A stretch of DNA of 64,000 nucleotides from JASBRS01 sp964536935 (GCA_964536935.1 CAZIBD010000004.1:6470-70469), one strand, 5' to 3'; shown: positions 32,813 through 41,718, counted from the stretch's first letter. The notes: generated by a model from the sequence alone, not told the origin. Program-made: numbers and translations.

Positions 32813-33762
32813 ACATCGTCTGGCAGGTCTTGCAGGTGGTCGATCTCCTCCTTCTGGCACCGCTCATCAGCGGTGTCATTGCCTGGTTGGTCGCCAGGCT
32901 GGAGTCGAAGCAGGGCGTGAACGCCTTGCAGCCGTACTTCGACCTGATCAAGCTCTTCCGCAAGGAGCGCCTCCTGCCCGGCAAGGCGGGCTGGCTCTAC
33001 GTCGTCACGCCACCGTTCGTCTTCTCCGCGATGATCGCGGTCGCCGTGCTGATCCCGATCCTCACCACGTACCCGCTGCCGCTCGGGTGGATGGGCGACA
33101 TGCTTGGTGGCGCCTTCCTGCTCTCGCTGGCGGGCGTGCTCGTCCAACTGGCGGCGTTCGAGTCCGGCAACAGCTACGGCGGACTGGGAGCGAGCCGGTC
33201 GAGCGTGTTGACGGTGCTCACCGAGCCGACGCTGATCCTGGTCCTGGTGGCCGTGGCCCTGGAGGCGCATTCCACCTACCCGTACGTGGTGGGGGCGACG
33301 ATCCGGAGCAGCTTCGGAGCCTACCTGGAGCCGGCGCATGTACTCGCCACGGTGGCCTTCTTCCTGCTCCTCCTGGTGGACACGGGGCGACTGCCGATCC
33401 ACAACCACGGCGGCCACACCGAGGTCGCGATGATCGAGGAGGCCCGCAACCTCGAGTATGCCGGCGGAGATCTCGCCCTGCTGAGCTGGAGCAGCTCCAT
33501 GAAGCAGTTCCTGCTCTACGTGATCTTCCTCGATGTGCTGCTGGTGCCGTGGGGGATGGCCAGCCAGCCCACCTTCGGAGCCTTCCTGCTGGCGGAGGGA
33601 GCCCTGGTGGTCAAGGTTCTCGGCCTGGGCGTGATCGTCGCCGTGGTCGAAACGGCGCTGGCGCGCCTTCGTTTCTGGAGGTACTCGGAGTACCTCGGCC
33701 TGGCGTTCTTGCTCGCGGTCCTGGCAGTGGTGACGAGCCAGGTCGGGGGTGGCGCGGTATGA
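32809..33762 (+). CDS. HyfC/NuoH-like membrane subunit of a hydrogenase-related complex
   Basis: 317 residues, eight helices. NuoH/HycD/HyfC signatures are seen: QPYFDLIKLFRKE at residues 40-52 and the quinone-site loop IHNHGGHTEVAMIEEARNLEYAG. In complex I and group 4 hydrogenases this subunit joins the soluble arm to the membrane arm. The conserved acidic residues of the loop (E in TEV, EEA, LEY) are kept. The ATG has GGGGGAAA upstream and overlaps the 47-codon ORF; the stop overlaps the HyfE-like gene (ATGA). Confidence 0.88.
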   Translation: MNIVWQVLQVVDLLLLAPLISGVIAWLVARLESKQGVNALQPYFDLIKLFRKERLLPGKAGWLYVVTPPFVFSAMIAVAVLIPILTTYPLPLGWMGDMLGGAFLLSLAGVLVQLAAFESGNSYGGLGASRSSVLTVLTEPTLILVLVAVALEAHSTYPYVVGATIRSSFGAYLEPAHVLATVAFFLLLLVDTGRLPIHNHGGHTEVAMIEEARNLEYAGGDLALLSWSSSMKQFLLYVIFLDVLLVPWGMASQPTFGAFLLAEGALVVKVLGLGVIVAVVETALARLRFWRYSEYLGLAFLLAVLAVVTSQVGGGAV

Positions 33763-34403
33763 GCACGTCGCAGGCGGTATCGAGCCTGGTCGCGGCCGGG
33801 ACGATCCTCTCGGCTCTGTCGGTGCTGGGCACGCGCTACTTCAGGACCCAGCTCTGGTCGTACGTGTGGCAGTCGGTGATCCTGGCGGCGTACACGGCCG
33901 TCGTGGCCGTGATGACGGGGCACCTGGAGCTGTTCTGGGCGGTGGGCATCACGCTCGCGGTGCGTGCGTTCCTGATTCCCGCCATCCTCCTGCGGGTGGC
34001 GCGCGCGTTGCCGGGCCGCAGGGAAGAGGCGCTGATCATGAGCACCGCCAGCTCGCTGCTGGTGGGCGTGGCTCTGGTCGTGCTGGCCGCACTGGTGGTA
34101 TCGGCGTTCGCGACGCCCGCGGTGTACCCGGCCCTGCTGGCCGGGCTGTCGGTGACGCTGTGCGGGCTGTTCCTGTCGGCGAGCCGGCCGGAGGCGTTCC
34201 CGCAGCTCCTGGGGCTTCTGCAGATCGAGAACGGCCAGTTCCTGGTCACGGTGGGGTTGACCCCGGGCCTGCCGATCATCAACGAGCTGGTGGTGCTCTT
34301 CGATCTGGTGGTCCTGGTGGTCGTGATCGGGGTGCTGATCCGTCTCATGACGTCGCGGTACGCGTCGGGGAACACCGCGGCGCTGGATCGGCTGAGGGGC
34401 TGA
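33759..34403 (+). CDS. HyfE-like membrane subunit
   Basis: 214 residues with about seven short helices. The order and the C-terminal segment SRPEAFPQLLGLLQIENGQFLV match HyfE, the subunit related to NuoK (with an extra region) in hydrogenase-4-type complexes. NuoK-type subunits take part in proton translocation; a membrane Glu is present in QIENG. The gene overlaps the HyfC-like gene by 4 nt and ends 3 nt before the NuoN-like gene. Confidence 0.8.
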   Translation: MSTSQAVSSLVAAGTILSALSVLGTRYFRTQLWSYVWQSVILAAYTAVVAVMTGHLELFWAVGITLAVRAFLIPAILLRVARALPGRREEALIMSTASSLLVGVALVVLAALVVSAFATPAVYPALLAGLSVTLCGLFLSASRPEAFPQLLGLLQIENGQFLVTVGLTPGLPIINELVVLFDLVVLVVVIGVLIRLMTSRYASGNTAALDRLRG

Positions 34404-34406
34404 ACG

Positions 34407-35930
34407 ATGCTGAACGCCTATCTGATCGTCCCCTTGGCGTACATCGTGGTGTCGTGGCTGCTGCCGGCCCGCTGGCTGCGTTGGATCGCCGCCCCGGTGG
34501 GCGCGGCGGTGCTGGGGCTCGGCCTCGCGGTGGCCGCCCGCGTGCTGAGTGCCGGGCCGATGCTGGCCTGGGGCGGCGCCCTTCGGGTCGATGGCCTGTC
34601 GGCCCTGATCCTCATGACGGTGAGCCTCGTGGTGTTCGGGTCCTCCCTGCACGCGCTGGGCTACTTCGCGGTCGAGCGGCTGTCTCCGCTCCGTGAACGG
34701 CTCTACGCCAGTCTGTGGGCGGGATTTGCCCTCACCATGCTGGCCGTGCCGATGTTCGCGAACCTGGGCGTGGTGTGGATGCTGGTCGAGCTCACGACCC
34801 TCAGCTCGGCCTTCCTGGTGGCGTTCGAGGGCCGTCGCGAGTCCCTGGAGGCGGCGTGGAAGTACGTCGTCGTGGTCACCGTGGGCGTATCGATGGCACT
34901 GCTGGGCACCATCCTCCTGTACTACTCGGCGATTCCGGCGCTGGGGCCGTCGTTCGAGCTTTCGTGGGCGGTGCTGCTGCAGCATGCCGGCCAGCTCTCG
35001 CCCGGACCCATGCGGCTCGCGTTCCTGCTGATCGTCATCGGATACGGCACCAAGACGGGGCTGGTGCCCATGCACACGTGGCTTCCCGATGCCCACAGCG
35101 AGGCGCCCGCGCCGATCAGCGCGATGCTGTCGGGATGCCTGTTGAACACGGCCCTCTACGGCATCCTGCGCGTCCTCCCGATCGCGCGACCCACCCTCGG
35201 CGCGTACCCGGGCGTCGTCCTGGTGGCGTTCGGTTTGCTCAGCCTGTTCGTGGCGGCGTTCAGCCTGCGTGGCCAGACGCACGTGAAGCGGCTGCTCGCC
35301 TACAGCAGCGTCGAGCACATGGGGATCGTGACCCTCGGGTTCGGGCTCGGCGGAGCGTTCTTCGCGTTCCTGCAGATGATCAACCACACGGTGACCAAGG
35401 CGATGCTGTTCTACGCCGCGGGGAACGCCGCCCAGGCCACCGGGCCGGGCATCGACCGGCGCAAAGGGTTGCTGGCGACCATGCCGGTAACGGGCATCGC
35501 CTTGCTGATCGGAGGGCTCGCCATCACGGGCGCGCCCCCGCTCAACCTGTTTCCGAGCGAGCTCGGCATCCTGCGATCGGCGTGGGCGCACGCTCCCTGG
35601 GTGGCCTGGGTGTACCTGGTGCTCCTGGCGGTGGTGTTCGTGGCGTTCGTGAGCCGGTTGACCGTGCTGGTGTTCGGGTCCCGCGAGCCGGGGGGCTCCC
35701 GGGAGGCGAGCGGCCGCCTGGCGATCGCACCGGGCGGCATGGACTCTGACCCGGCCGTCGCCGACGGGCCCGCGGAGGGCGGCAACGGGGAGGCACATGC
35801 CTCGGTCCGTCTCGGTACGGTCGTGGTGGTGCTGTTCCTGGCGGCGGTGCTCGTGCTCTCGGTGATCACGCCTGCGCCGCTGGCGGAGCTTCTCAGGAGC
35901 GCTTCCAGGATCGTTGGAGGTGGGGTGTGA
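34407..35930 (+). CDS. HyfF/NuoN-like proton-translocating subunit
   Basis: 507 residues, about 14 helices. The antiporter-type core is intact: the TM5 Glu in MLVELTTLSSAF, the Lys in GTKTGLVPMHTWLPDAHSEAP, and the TM12-region Lys in VTKAMLFY. LLAYSSVEHMGIV is the HyfF form of the broken-helix motif. It should move protons or sodium. A hydrophilic insert precedes the last helix (about residues 425-470). ATG start directly after the HyfE-like gene; GTGA overlap with the next gene. Confidence 0.88.
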   Translation: MLNAYLIVPLAYIVVSWLLPARWLRWIAAPVGAAVLGLGLAVAARVLSAGPMLAWGGALRVDGLSALILMTVSLVVFGSSLHALGYFAVERLSPLRERLYASLWAGFALTMLAVPMFANLGVVWMLVELTTLSSAFLVAFEGRRESLEAAWKYVVVVTVGVSMALLGTILLYYSAIPALGPSFELSWAVLLQHAGQLSPGPMRLAFLLIVIGYGTKTGLVPMHTWLPDAHSEAPAPISAMLSGCLLNTALYGILRVLPIARPTLGAYPGVVLVAFGLLSLFVAAFSLRGQTHVKRLLAYSSVEHMGIVTLGFGLGGAFFAFLQMINHTVTKAMLFYAAGNAAQATGPGIDRRKGLLATMPVTGIALLIGGLAITGAPPLNLFPSELGILRSAWAHAPWVAWVYLVLLAVVFVAFVSRLTVLVFGSREPGGSREASGRLAIAPGGMDSDPAVADGPAEGGNGEAHASVRLGTVVVVLFLAAVLVLSVITPAPLAELLRSASRIVGGGV

Positions 35931-37384
35931 GAGCGCTGCTGAACGCGTCCGACCTTCCGGTCGAGGAGGATCCGGTGTCCGAGCTCGAGCGGCGCCAGCG
36001 CGCCGGCGCCCGGCTCGTGCTGCTGACCCGTCTCGACCCCGAGCGCGCCATCTACGTGACGGGCGGGCCGGACGCTCCGTACGAACTCCTGGTGGCCGCT
36101 GCTGCCCACCTGCCCGACGTGGCACCGCTCTTCCCGGCCGCAGCGAGCTATCAGGCCGAGGCGCAAGCGTTGGGGGACACGACGTTCGCAGGGATCGAGC
36201 CCGATCCCGGCGTTCGCGAGGCCTTCGGGCAGCGGACCGTGGCCACCACGGCGGCCCCGGGGGGAGTGAGCCGGTCGCGCCCGCTTCCTGCGCCGCGCCT
36301 GGCCGGTGAGCCGGTCGTCCGGATCCCCTTCGGGCCCGTCCGCGACGGGACGGTCGAGTCGCTCCTGCACCGCTTCCACTACCTGGGGGAGCACATCCTG
36401 GAGCTGGAGCAGCACCTGGGCTACAAGCATCGTGCGGTGGAGGGGCGGCTCCCGAGCGCTCCCATGGAGCAGCTACCGTTCTTGACCGAGCGCGTGTCGG
36501 GCCCGAACGGCGTGGCCTTCGCGCTGGCGACGTGTCAGGCGGTGGAGACGGCGTGCGGGATCACGGTGCCGCCGCGGGCCGAGGCGCTGAGGGCCATCGT
36601 GGCGGAGCTCGAGCGCGTGTACAACCACTTTCGGGACATCGGCCGGCTGGTGGCGAGCACGACGCTGCGGGTAGGTGCCGCGCAAGGGCACGCGCTGCAG
36701 GAGTGGACGCAGAGGATCGGCGCCGGCTTGACGGGGCATCGCTTCCTGCGCGGCGTGGTCGCCGTGGGCGGGGTTCGCCAGGACCTCGACGCGTCCGGAC
36801 TGGCCCGCGAGGCGTCGCGCATGGAGGTCGATGCGCGCGCGTACTTCGAGGCGCTCGAGGCGACGGAGCTGTTCATCGACCGGCTCGAGACGACCGGCGT
36901 GCTCGCCCCCGAGCGGGCGCGGGCATGGGGGGCCGTCGGGCCGGTGGGCCGCGCCAGCGATCAGCCGACCGATGTCCGGCGGGACGCCCCCTACGGGGCC
37001 TACCGGGAGCGCTCCTTCCGCGTGCCGCGGCTCGACGCCGGCGACGCGCTGGCGCGCTTCCGGGTGCGATGCGAAGAGGTCCTCGTCAGCCTCTACCTCG
37101 TCCGGGAGATCGTCGAGGCTCTCCCTGACGGGCCGGTGAGGGTGCCGGCTCCTTCGACCCTGCCCCCCGATGCGATCGCCCTCGGATGGAGCGAAGGCGT
37201 TCGCGGCGAGGTCGTTGCGGTGCTCGCCACCGACGGGCGCGGGCGGCTGACCAGGGTGGCGCTCCGCGGCGGGTCCAGGCACAACTGGCCGCTGTTCCCC
37301 GACACCGTTCACGACAGCTTCTTGATGGACTACGCCATCAACGAGGCCAGCTGGGGCCTGAGCGTGGCCTCGCACGACCGCTAG
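35927..37384 (+). CDS. HyfG-like NuoC-NuoD fusion without NiFe ligands
   Basis: 485 residues. The first 100 or so form a NuoC-like domain; from about 130 it follows the hydrogenase/NuoD large subunit (VRIPFGPVRDGTVESLLHRF, LEQHLGYKHRAVEG). At residues 188-195, ERVSGPNG replaces the ERVCGxC-type motif, so the first CxxC is absent. The C-terminus (last 34 residues, starting HNWPLFPDTVHD) has no second CxxC and no DPCxxC. Only isolated Cys occur (203, 210 and one near 384). It therefore cannot bind a NiFe centre in the known way. GTGA overlap with the preceding gene. Confidence 0.85.
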   Translation: MRALLNASDLPVEEDPVSELERRQRAGARLVLLTRLDPERAIYVTGGPDAPYELLVAAAAHLPDVAPLFPAAASYQAEAQALGDTTFAGIEPDPGVREAFGQRTVATTAAPGGVSRSRPLPAPRLAGEPVVRIPFGPVRDGTVESLLHRFHYLGEHILELEQHLGYKHRAVEGRLPSAPMEQLPFLTERVSGPNGVAFALATCQAVETACGITVPPRAEALRAIVAELERVYNHFRDIGRLVASTTLRVGAAQGHALQEWTQRIGAGLTGHRFLRGVVAVGGVRQDLDASGLAREASRMEVDARAYFEALEATELFIDRLETTGVLAPERARAWGAVGPVGRASDQPTDVRRDAPYGAYRERSFRVPRLDAGDALARFRVRCEEVLVSLYLVREIVEALPDGPVRVPAPSTLPPDAIALGWSEGVRGEVVAVLATDGRGRLTRVALRGGSRHNWPLFPDTVHDSFLMDYAINEASWGLSVASHDR

Positions 37385-37392
37385 GAGGCGTG

Positions 37393-38199
37393 ATGTTCCG
37401 CTGGATTGCTCGAGGGCTTCGCATCGGTACGTTGACGACGCGCTTCCCATGGACCGACCCGGAGGCCGGGGCACTGGGATCGCCGCTGGCGGGCCTCCAC
37501 CCCGGGGGGCTGGAGGAGGGGGAGGCGTCGCGCGGCGCCAGCGTGTGTCCCACGGGGGCGATCGATGTCGATGGTGAAGGCGTGACGCTCGACCTGGGGC
37601 GCTGCATCGGCTGCGGGCTGTGCTGGGAACAGGCCCCGACCAGCTTCGTCGAGGGGCCGTCCTACGGTCTCGCCGCGGACCATCGCTCCGGGCTCCGGTT
37701 ACGAGCGCGCTGGGGCGAGGCGCCCGAGACGTCCGCCCGGCGCACGCGGCAGCTACCGAAGCTGTGGCGTCGCTCGCTGCACGTGCGCCACGTCGATGCC
37801 GGATCCGACGGGGCGATCGAGTTCGAGCTGGCCCAGCTCAACGCACCGCAGTACGACCTGCACCGGCTGGGGGTGTTCATCACGTCGAGCCCGCGGCACG
37901 CCGACGCGCTGCTGGTGACCGGGCCGGTGACGAGCTCGATGGTCGACGCGTTGCGGACGACGTTCGAGGCGATGCCCGCCCCCAAGCTGGTGGTGGCGGC
38001 TGGCACCGATGCCATCTCCGGCGGCCTGTGGGCCGGGAGCGAGGTCACTCGTGCCGGTGTGGACAGCGTCCTACCGGTCGACGTGTACATCCCCGGCAGC
38101 CCGCCGAGCCCGCTGGCGCTGATCGACGGCCTGTTGCTGGCGTCGGGTCGCCGCTTCGCGGTGCTCGACCGCGGGCGCGCGACGCCGGAGGTCGCGTGA
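37393..38199 (+). CDS. Ferredoxin-NuoB-like fusion subunit with a single predicted cluster
   Basis: 268 residues with only four Cys: 52, 71, 74, 77. Residues 45-85 are a ferredoxin remnant (ASVCPTGAI ... CIGCGLCWEQAP): the CP of motif I and the CxxCxxC of motif II, which together make one complete [4Fe-4S] site. Residues 125-255 are NuoB/HycG-like (LHVRHVDAGS, SSPRHADALLVTGPVT, PVDVYIPGSPP), but each Cys of the proximal cluster is replaced: DGAIE for CNGCE, GTDAIS for GDCA, PGSPP for PGCPP. AGGAGG lies 5 nt before the ATG. The next gene overlaps (TGATG). Confidence 0.85.
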   Translation: MFRWIARGLRIGTLTTRFPWTDPEAGALGSPLAGLHPGGLEEGEASRGASVCPTGAIDVDGEGVTLDLGRCIGCGLCWEQAPTSFVEGPSYGLAADHRSGLRLRARWGEAPETSARRTRQLPKLWRRSLHVRHVDAGSDGAIEFELAQLNAPQYDLHRLGVFITSSPRHADALLVTGPVTSSMVDALRTTFEAMPAPKLVVAAGTDAISGGLWAGSEVTRAGVDSVLPVDVYIPGSPPSPLALIDGLLLASGRRFAVLDRGRATPEVA

Positions 38200-40106
38200 T
38201 GGCGCTGGCGTTGATCGGGCTTGCCGTGGTCGCGCTCGCGGCGTTGTCGGCGTTCGTCCTGGCCCACCCGGGGTTCAGCGGTCTCCTCGGCGTCGCGGGC
38301 GCTGCCGTCGTCGGAGTCGCGGGGGTCCTGGCGCTCTTCGCTCCCGCGCGGGAGGTCGCCCTGTGGGACCTTGCCGGCGTGCAGCTGCACCTCGCCATCG
38401 ATCCGTTGTCGGGCGCCTTCCTTCTGGTGATGGCGCTCGGCGCGCCCCTGGTCCTGCATTCGGGCCGGCTCGCCCGCGGCGGGCGCGGCGCTCTGCTGCT
38501 CAGCTACCTCGGCTGTCTTCTGCTCCCACTGGCCGGCGACGCGCTCGTCTTCCTGTTCGCATGGGAGGTGATGGGGCTCGCCGCCTACGTGGTGTCCGGC
38601 CTTGGCGCCGGGCGTCCCTCCTACAGGATGGCCGCCTTCCTGGAGGTGGGCACGCTGGCGCTGGTGCTGGCACTCGGTCTGATGTGGTCGCGTGCCGGGT
38701 CGGCGAGCTTCGCGGTGATGGCCGCGGCCGGCTCGCCGGACACGCTGATATTCGTGCTGCTCGTCGTGGGGTTCGGAGCGAAGCTGGGGGTGCTTGGCCT
38801 CCACGGCTGGTACCCGGAGCTGTACGCGCGGACGCCGGGGTTCGTTGGCGGCTTCTACTCCGGGCCGGTATGGGCCGCCGCGATCTACGGGTTGATCCGT
38901 CTGCTGGCGCTGCAGCGCCCCTGGCCGATGGGGTGGGGTCTGGCCCTGGTCGTCCTGGGGGTGCTGACCGCGCTCTGGGCAACCCTCTACTCGCTGGTCG
39001 AGGGCGACGGAAAGCAGCTCCTGGCCTACTCGACCGTGGAGAATGGCGGCGTGGCGCTGCTCGTGCTGGGTGCGAGCCTGGTCTTCGCCGCCGATCGCGA
39101 GCTCCTACTGGCGGGCCTGGGCCTGGTGGTGCTGCTCTACCAGGCGGCGCACCACACGGTGTCGAAGGGCTTGGCGCTGGCGTCGTTCGGGGCCGTCGAG
39201 GAGGCGACCGGCGAGCGCGTGCTGGACCGGCTCGGCGGGCTGCGGCGGGCGATGCCGTGGACGAGCTCCGCCGGCCTGCTGGGCTTCCTGTCGCTGGCCG
39301 CGGTGCCGCCCTTCTCCGGATTCGTGGTCGAGTGGTTCGTGTTCATGCTGCTCTTCCAGGAGTTCCGCCTTGGTCCGCTGGGCGCGCGCCTCACGCTGGT
39401 GGTGACGGGCGCCCTGTTCGCCTTGATGGCGGCGATGGGGTTGGTGGCCGTGGTCAAGGCCTACAGCGTGGCCTACCTGGGGCAGTCGCGAGCGGAGGGC
39501 GCCGCGTCGCCCGGTGAGGTGGGTGCTCTGGCCAGGACGTCGTTCGGCTTGCTGGCGATCCTTCTCGTCGCCGTGAGCGTGCTGCCGGTGGTGCTGGTGC
39601 CCTGGCTGGAGCGGCCTGCAGCCGCGCTCCTGCACGTGGCGCTGGCGGGCCGGATCGCTCCGGCCAACCTGCAGCTCAACCCTTCCTACAGCAGCTTCGC
39701 GGCGGCGAGCAGCACGGTCCTGGCGATCTTCGTGCCGGTCGTGGCCGGACTCGTGGCGTTGGGGACGTGGCTTGCGGGCGGGCGCAGCCGGCGCCGGGTG
39801 CCCCCCTGGGTCGGGGCGTCAGGGGACGACGGTCCCGGCGTGCAGTACAGCGCGAGCGCCTACACCAACCCCATGCGGGTGTTCTTCACGAAGTTCTACC
39901 GCCCCCAGGTCGAGGTCGACGGCGACCGGGTACGTACCCGTGTGCGGCACTGGTTCGTCGACGACGTCTACCCCTGGCTGAGCGGGATGCTGGACGGGGT
40001 GACGAGCCGGATCACACGCTTGCAGGCGGGGCGCGTCACCATCTACACGACCTACATCCTGGTCGTGTTCGTGCTCGCGCTGTTGCTGGCGCGGTTGAGT
40101 GGATGA
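38199..40106 (+). CDS. HyfB/NuoL-like proton-translocating subunit
   Basis: 635 residues, about 16 helices, with the antiporter core seen in HyfB/NuoL: Glu in LFAWEVMGLAAYVVSG, Lys in GFGAKLGVLGLHGWYPELYA, and LLAYSTVENGGVALL. The TM8-region motif differs from the usual AHPxAPSxVSA (here ARTPGFVGGFYSG). The C-terminal part has a soluble loop (about 525-590) and a final helix, as in HyfB. With the HyfF-like protein the complex would have two ion channels. It is the last membrane subunit of the operon. Confidence 0.88.
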   Translation: MALALIGLAVVALAALSAFVLAHPGFSGLLGVAGAAVVGVAGVLALFAPAREVALWDLAGVQLHLAIDPLSGAFLLVMALGAPLVLHSGRLARGGRGALLLSYLGCLLLPLAGDALVFLFAWEVMGLAAYVVSGLGAGRPSYRMAAFLEVGTLALVLALGLMWSRAGSASFAVMAAAGSPDTLIFVLLVVGFGAKLGVLGLHGWYPELYARTPGFVGGFYSGPVWAAAIYGLIRLLALQRPWPMGWGLALVVLGVLTALWATLYSLVEGDGKQLLAYSTVENGGVALLVLGASLVFAADRELLLAGLGLVVLLYQAAHHTVSKGLALASFGAVEEATGERVLDRLGGLRRAMPWTSSAGLLGFLSLAAVPPFSGFVVEWFVFMLLFQEFRLGPLGARLTLVVTGALFALMAAMGLVAVVKAYSVAYLGQSRAEGAASPGEVGALARTSFGLLAILLVAVSVLPVVLVPWLERPAAALLHVALAGRIAPANLQLNPSYSSFAAASSTVLAIFVPVVAGLVALGTWLAGGRSRRRVPPWVGASGDDGPGVQYSASAYTNPMRVFFTKFYRPQVEVDGDRVRTRVRHWFVDDVYPWLSGMLDGVTSRITRLQAGRVTIYTTYILVVFVLALLLARLSG

Positions 40107-40133
40107 CCCGTCACGGGTGGGAAGGGGAGCGCG

Positions 40134-40547
40134 GTGTTCAAACACATCCTGGTAGCGAACGATGGTTCGGAGTCGGCGTCTCGTGCCTTGGATCTCGCGC
40201 TCGAGTACGCCCGGGACGTAGGGGCCAAGGTCACGTCCCTGTGCGTGGAGGAGGGACCGCCCGCGTACCTTCGGCAGGATCGCGGCCAGACGGAGGAAGC
40301 GAGGTCGTACTTCGCGGACGTCCAGGAGCGTGCGCGCCGAGTCGCCGCCTCGTTCGACGTGGCCATCGAGGTTCCGGTCGTTCAGGGGCGCAACGCTGCC
40401 AAGGCCATCGTCGCCACGGCGAAGGAGGGGGCGTTCGACCTGGTCGTTCTCGGGGCGAAGGGTCACGCGCGCCTCGACTTCCTGATCGGGAGCACCACGG
40501 ATCAGGTGTGCGACTACGCCCCGTGTAGCGTGCTGATCGTGCGGTGA
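40134..40547 (+). CDS. Universal stress protein (UspA) family
   Basis: 137 residues: FKHILVANDGSESASRALDL at the start, VVQGRNAAKAIV, and the nucleotide loop GAKGHARLDFLIGSTTDQV close to the end. The G-x2-G and GST elements suggest an ATP-binding UspA. It starts (GTG) 27 nt after the HyfB-like gene, with GGAAGGGGAG upstream, and is probably part of the same transcript. A regulatory role for the complex under stress is inferred. Confidence 0.85.
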   Translation: MFKHILVANDGSESASRALDLALEYARDVGAKVTSLCVEEGPPAYLRQDRGQTEEARSYFADVQERARRVAASFDVAIEVPVVQGRNAAKAIVATAKEGAFDLVVLGAKGHARLDFLIGSTTDQVCDYAPCSVLIVR

Positions 40548-40581
40548 GATCGGCGGGAGAGGGGCGGTCGAGGAGACGTTG

Positions 40582-40728
40582 ATGGGGGCCGACCTGGAAG
40601 GCGCTTCCCTGATGAGGGTCTCCACGCGCGCCTCCGACAGGGTGGGACGTCACGAGTTCGCGAGCGCGATCGTGCAGGCTGCCCGCGACGCCGGAGAGAA
40701 CGGTGTCAAGGAACCATCGCGCTCGTAG
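40582..40728 (+). CDS. Possible 48-residue protein after UspA
   Basis: ATG with GAGGAG 6 nt upstream, 34 nt after the UspA gene. The product is polar, with an amphipathic stretch (HEFASAIVQAARDAGENG), and no family is recognised. The remaining 220 nt up to the DedA gene show no further ORF I would defend. Coding is likely only on grounds of the ribosome site and position. Confidence 0.3.
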   Translation: MGADLEGASLMRVSTRASDRVGRHEFASAIVQAARDAGENGVKEPSRS

Positions 40729-40950
40729 TCGTCGTGGGCCTTGTCCCGTGCGGCGGAGGCCGCGCCACGCGTCCCGGGATACTTCCATCCGCGCCGCTGG
40801 CATGGCATGTTGCGGTTCGAGAACGCGCGACGAGGAGGTGCCGGGTTGATCTCGCACACGTGGAAGAGGATGGCCGCCGAGCCTGGTTCGCACAGGGGAT
40901 GCCGCGCCGTGAGGGCGCCCGTCCCTTACGAAGGGTCCTGAGGCGACGCC

Positions 40951-41553
40951 GTGCTTGCCCACATCGCTTCGTTCATCACGACCACCATCACGCACCTGGG
41001 GTACCCGGGGATCGTCGCTCTGATGGCCATCGAGAGCGCCTGCATCCCTTTGCCGTCGGAGGTCATCATGCCCTTCTCCGGCTATCTCGTCGCGACCGGC
41101 ACCTTCACGCTCTGGGGTGTGGCGCTGGCGGGCGCCGTGGGGTCGGTCGTGGGCTCCATGGTCGCCTACGGCATCGGCGCATGGGGTGGCCGCCCGCTCG
41201 CGGAGCGCTACGGCACCTACGTGCTGGTGTCCAAGCGTGACCTGGAGCAGGCCGATCGCTGGTTCACGCGCTGGGGCGACGCCACCATTCTGGTCGGCCG
41301 GGTGCTGCCAGTGGTGCGCACCTTCCTGGGCCTCCCTGCTGGGATCTCGCGCATGAACCTGTGGCGCTACAACGCCTACACCTTCCTGGGCTCGTTCGTC
41401 TGGTGCTTGGCCCTGGCGTGGATCGGGCGCTCGCTCGGGGCTCACTGGCACACCCTCGGTGGATGGTTCCACCGCTTCGACGCGGTGATCGTTGCGGCCG
41501 TGGTGCTGGTCGTGGCCGCCTACGTCTGGCGGCACCTGCGCCAAGCCCGCTGA
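40951..41553 (+). CDS. DedA family membrane protein
   Basis: 200 residues: LGYPGIVALMAIESACIPLPSEVIMPFSGYL is contained at residues 15-45 (given here in part as ESACIPLPSE), the DedA signature; WFTRWGDATILVGRVLPVVRTF follows, with the conserved Arg pair and Gly. DedA proteins are inner-membrane lipid scramblase-like or transport proteins needed for envelope homeostasis. The start is GTG 40951 with GAGGCG about 6 nt upstream. A strong hairpin terminator follows at 41651. Confidence 0.9.
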   Translation: MLAHIASFITTTITHLGYPGIVALMAIESACIPLPSEVIMPFSGYLVATGTFTLWGVALAGAVGSVVGSMVAYGIGAWGGRPLAERYGTYVLVSKRDLEQADRWFTRWGDATILVGRVLPVVRTFLGLPAGISRMNLWRYNAYTFLGSFVWCLALAWIGRSLGAHWHTLGGWFHRFDAVIVAAVVLVVAAYVWRHLRQAR

Positions 41554-41650
41554 GCGGTCCGCTTCGCAGCACCGACCCGGGACGAGGAAGTTCTGAGGGA
41601 CGGCGGGCGGTCTGGCACGGTCCGGTAGGAGCGAGGGGTTCTGACGCGTA

Positions 41651-41685
41651 CGCCCGGCCCGGAGCCGAAGAGGCCGGGCCGGGCG
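41651..41685. terminator. Bidirectional hairpin between DedA and the lipoprotein gene
   Basis: CGCCCGGCCCGG (41651-41662) and CCGGGCCGGGCG (41674-41685) are perfect 12-bp complements with an 11-nt loop. The two genes converge here. No T-run, as at the gltA hairpin. Confidence 0.65.
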
Positions 41686-41718
41686 CGTCGTGAGCCGAGG
41701 GTGGCGTGGAGGGTGCCG

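Noticed and set aside
35927..38199. True NiFe hydrogenase or formate hydrogenlyase
   Set aside because: Both CxxC motifs of the large subunit and all proximal-cluster Cys are missing.
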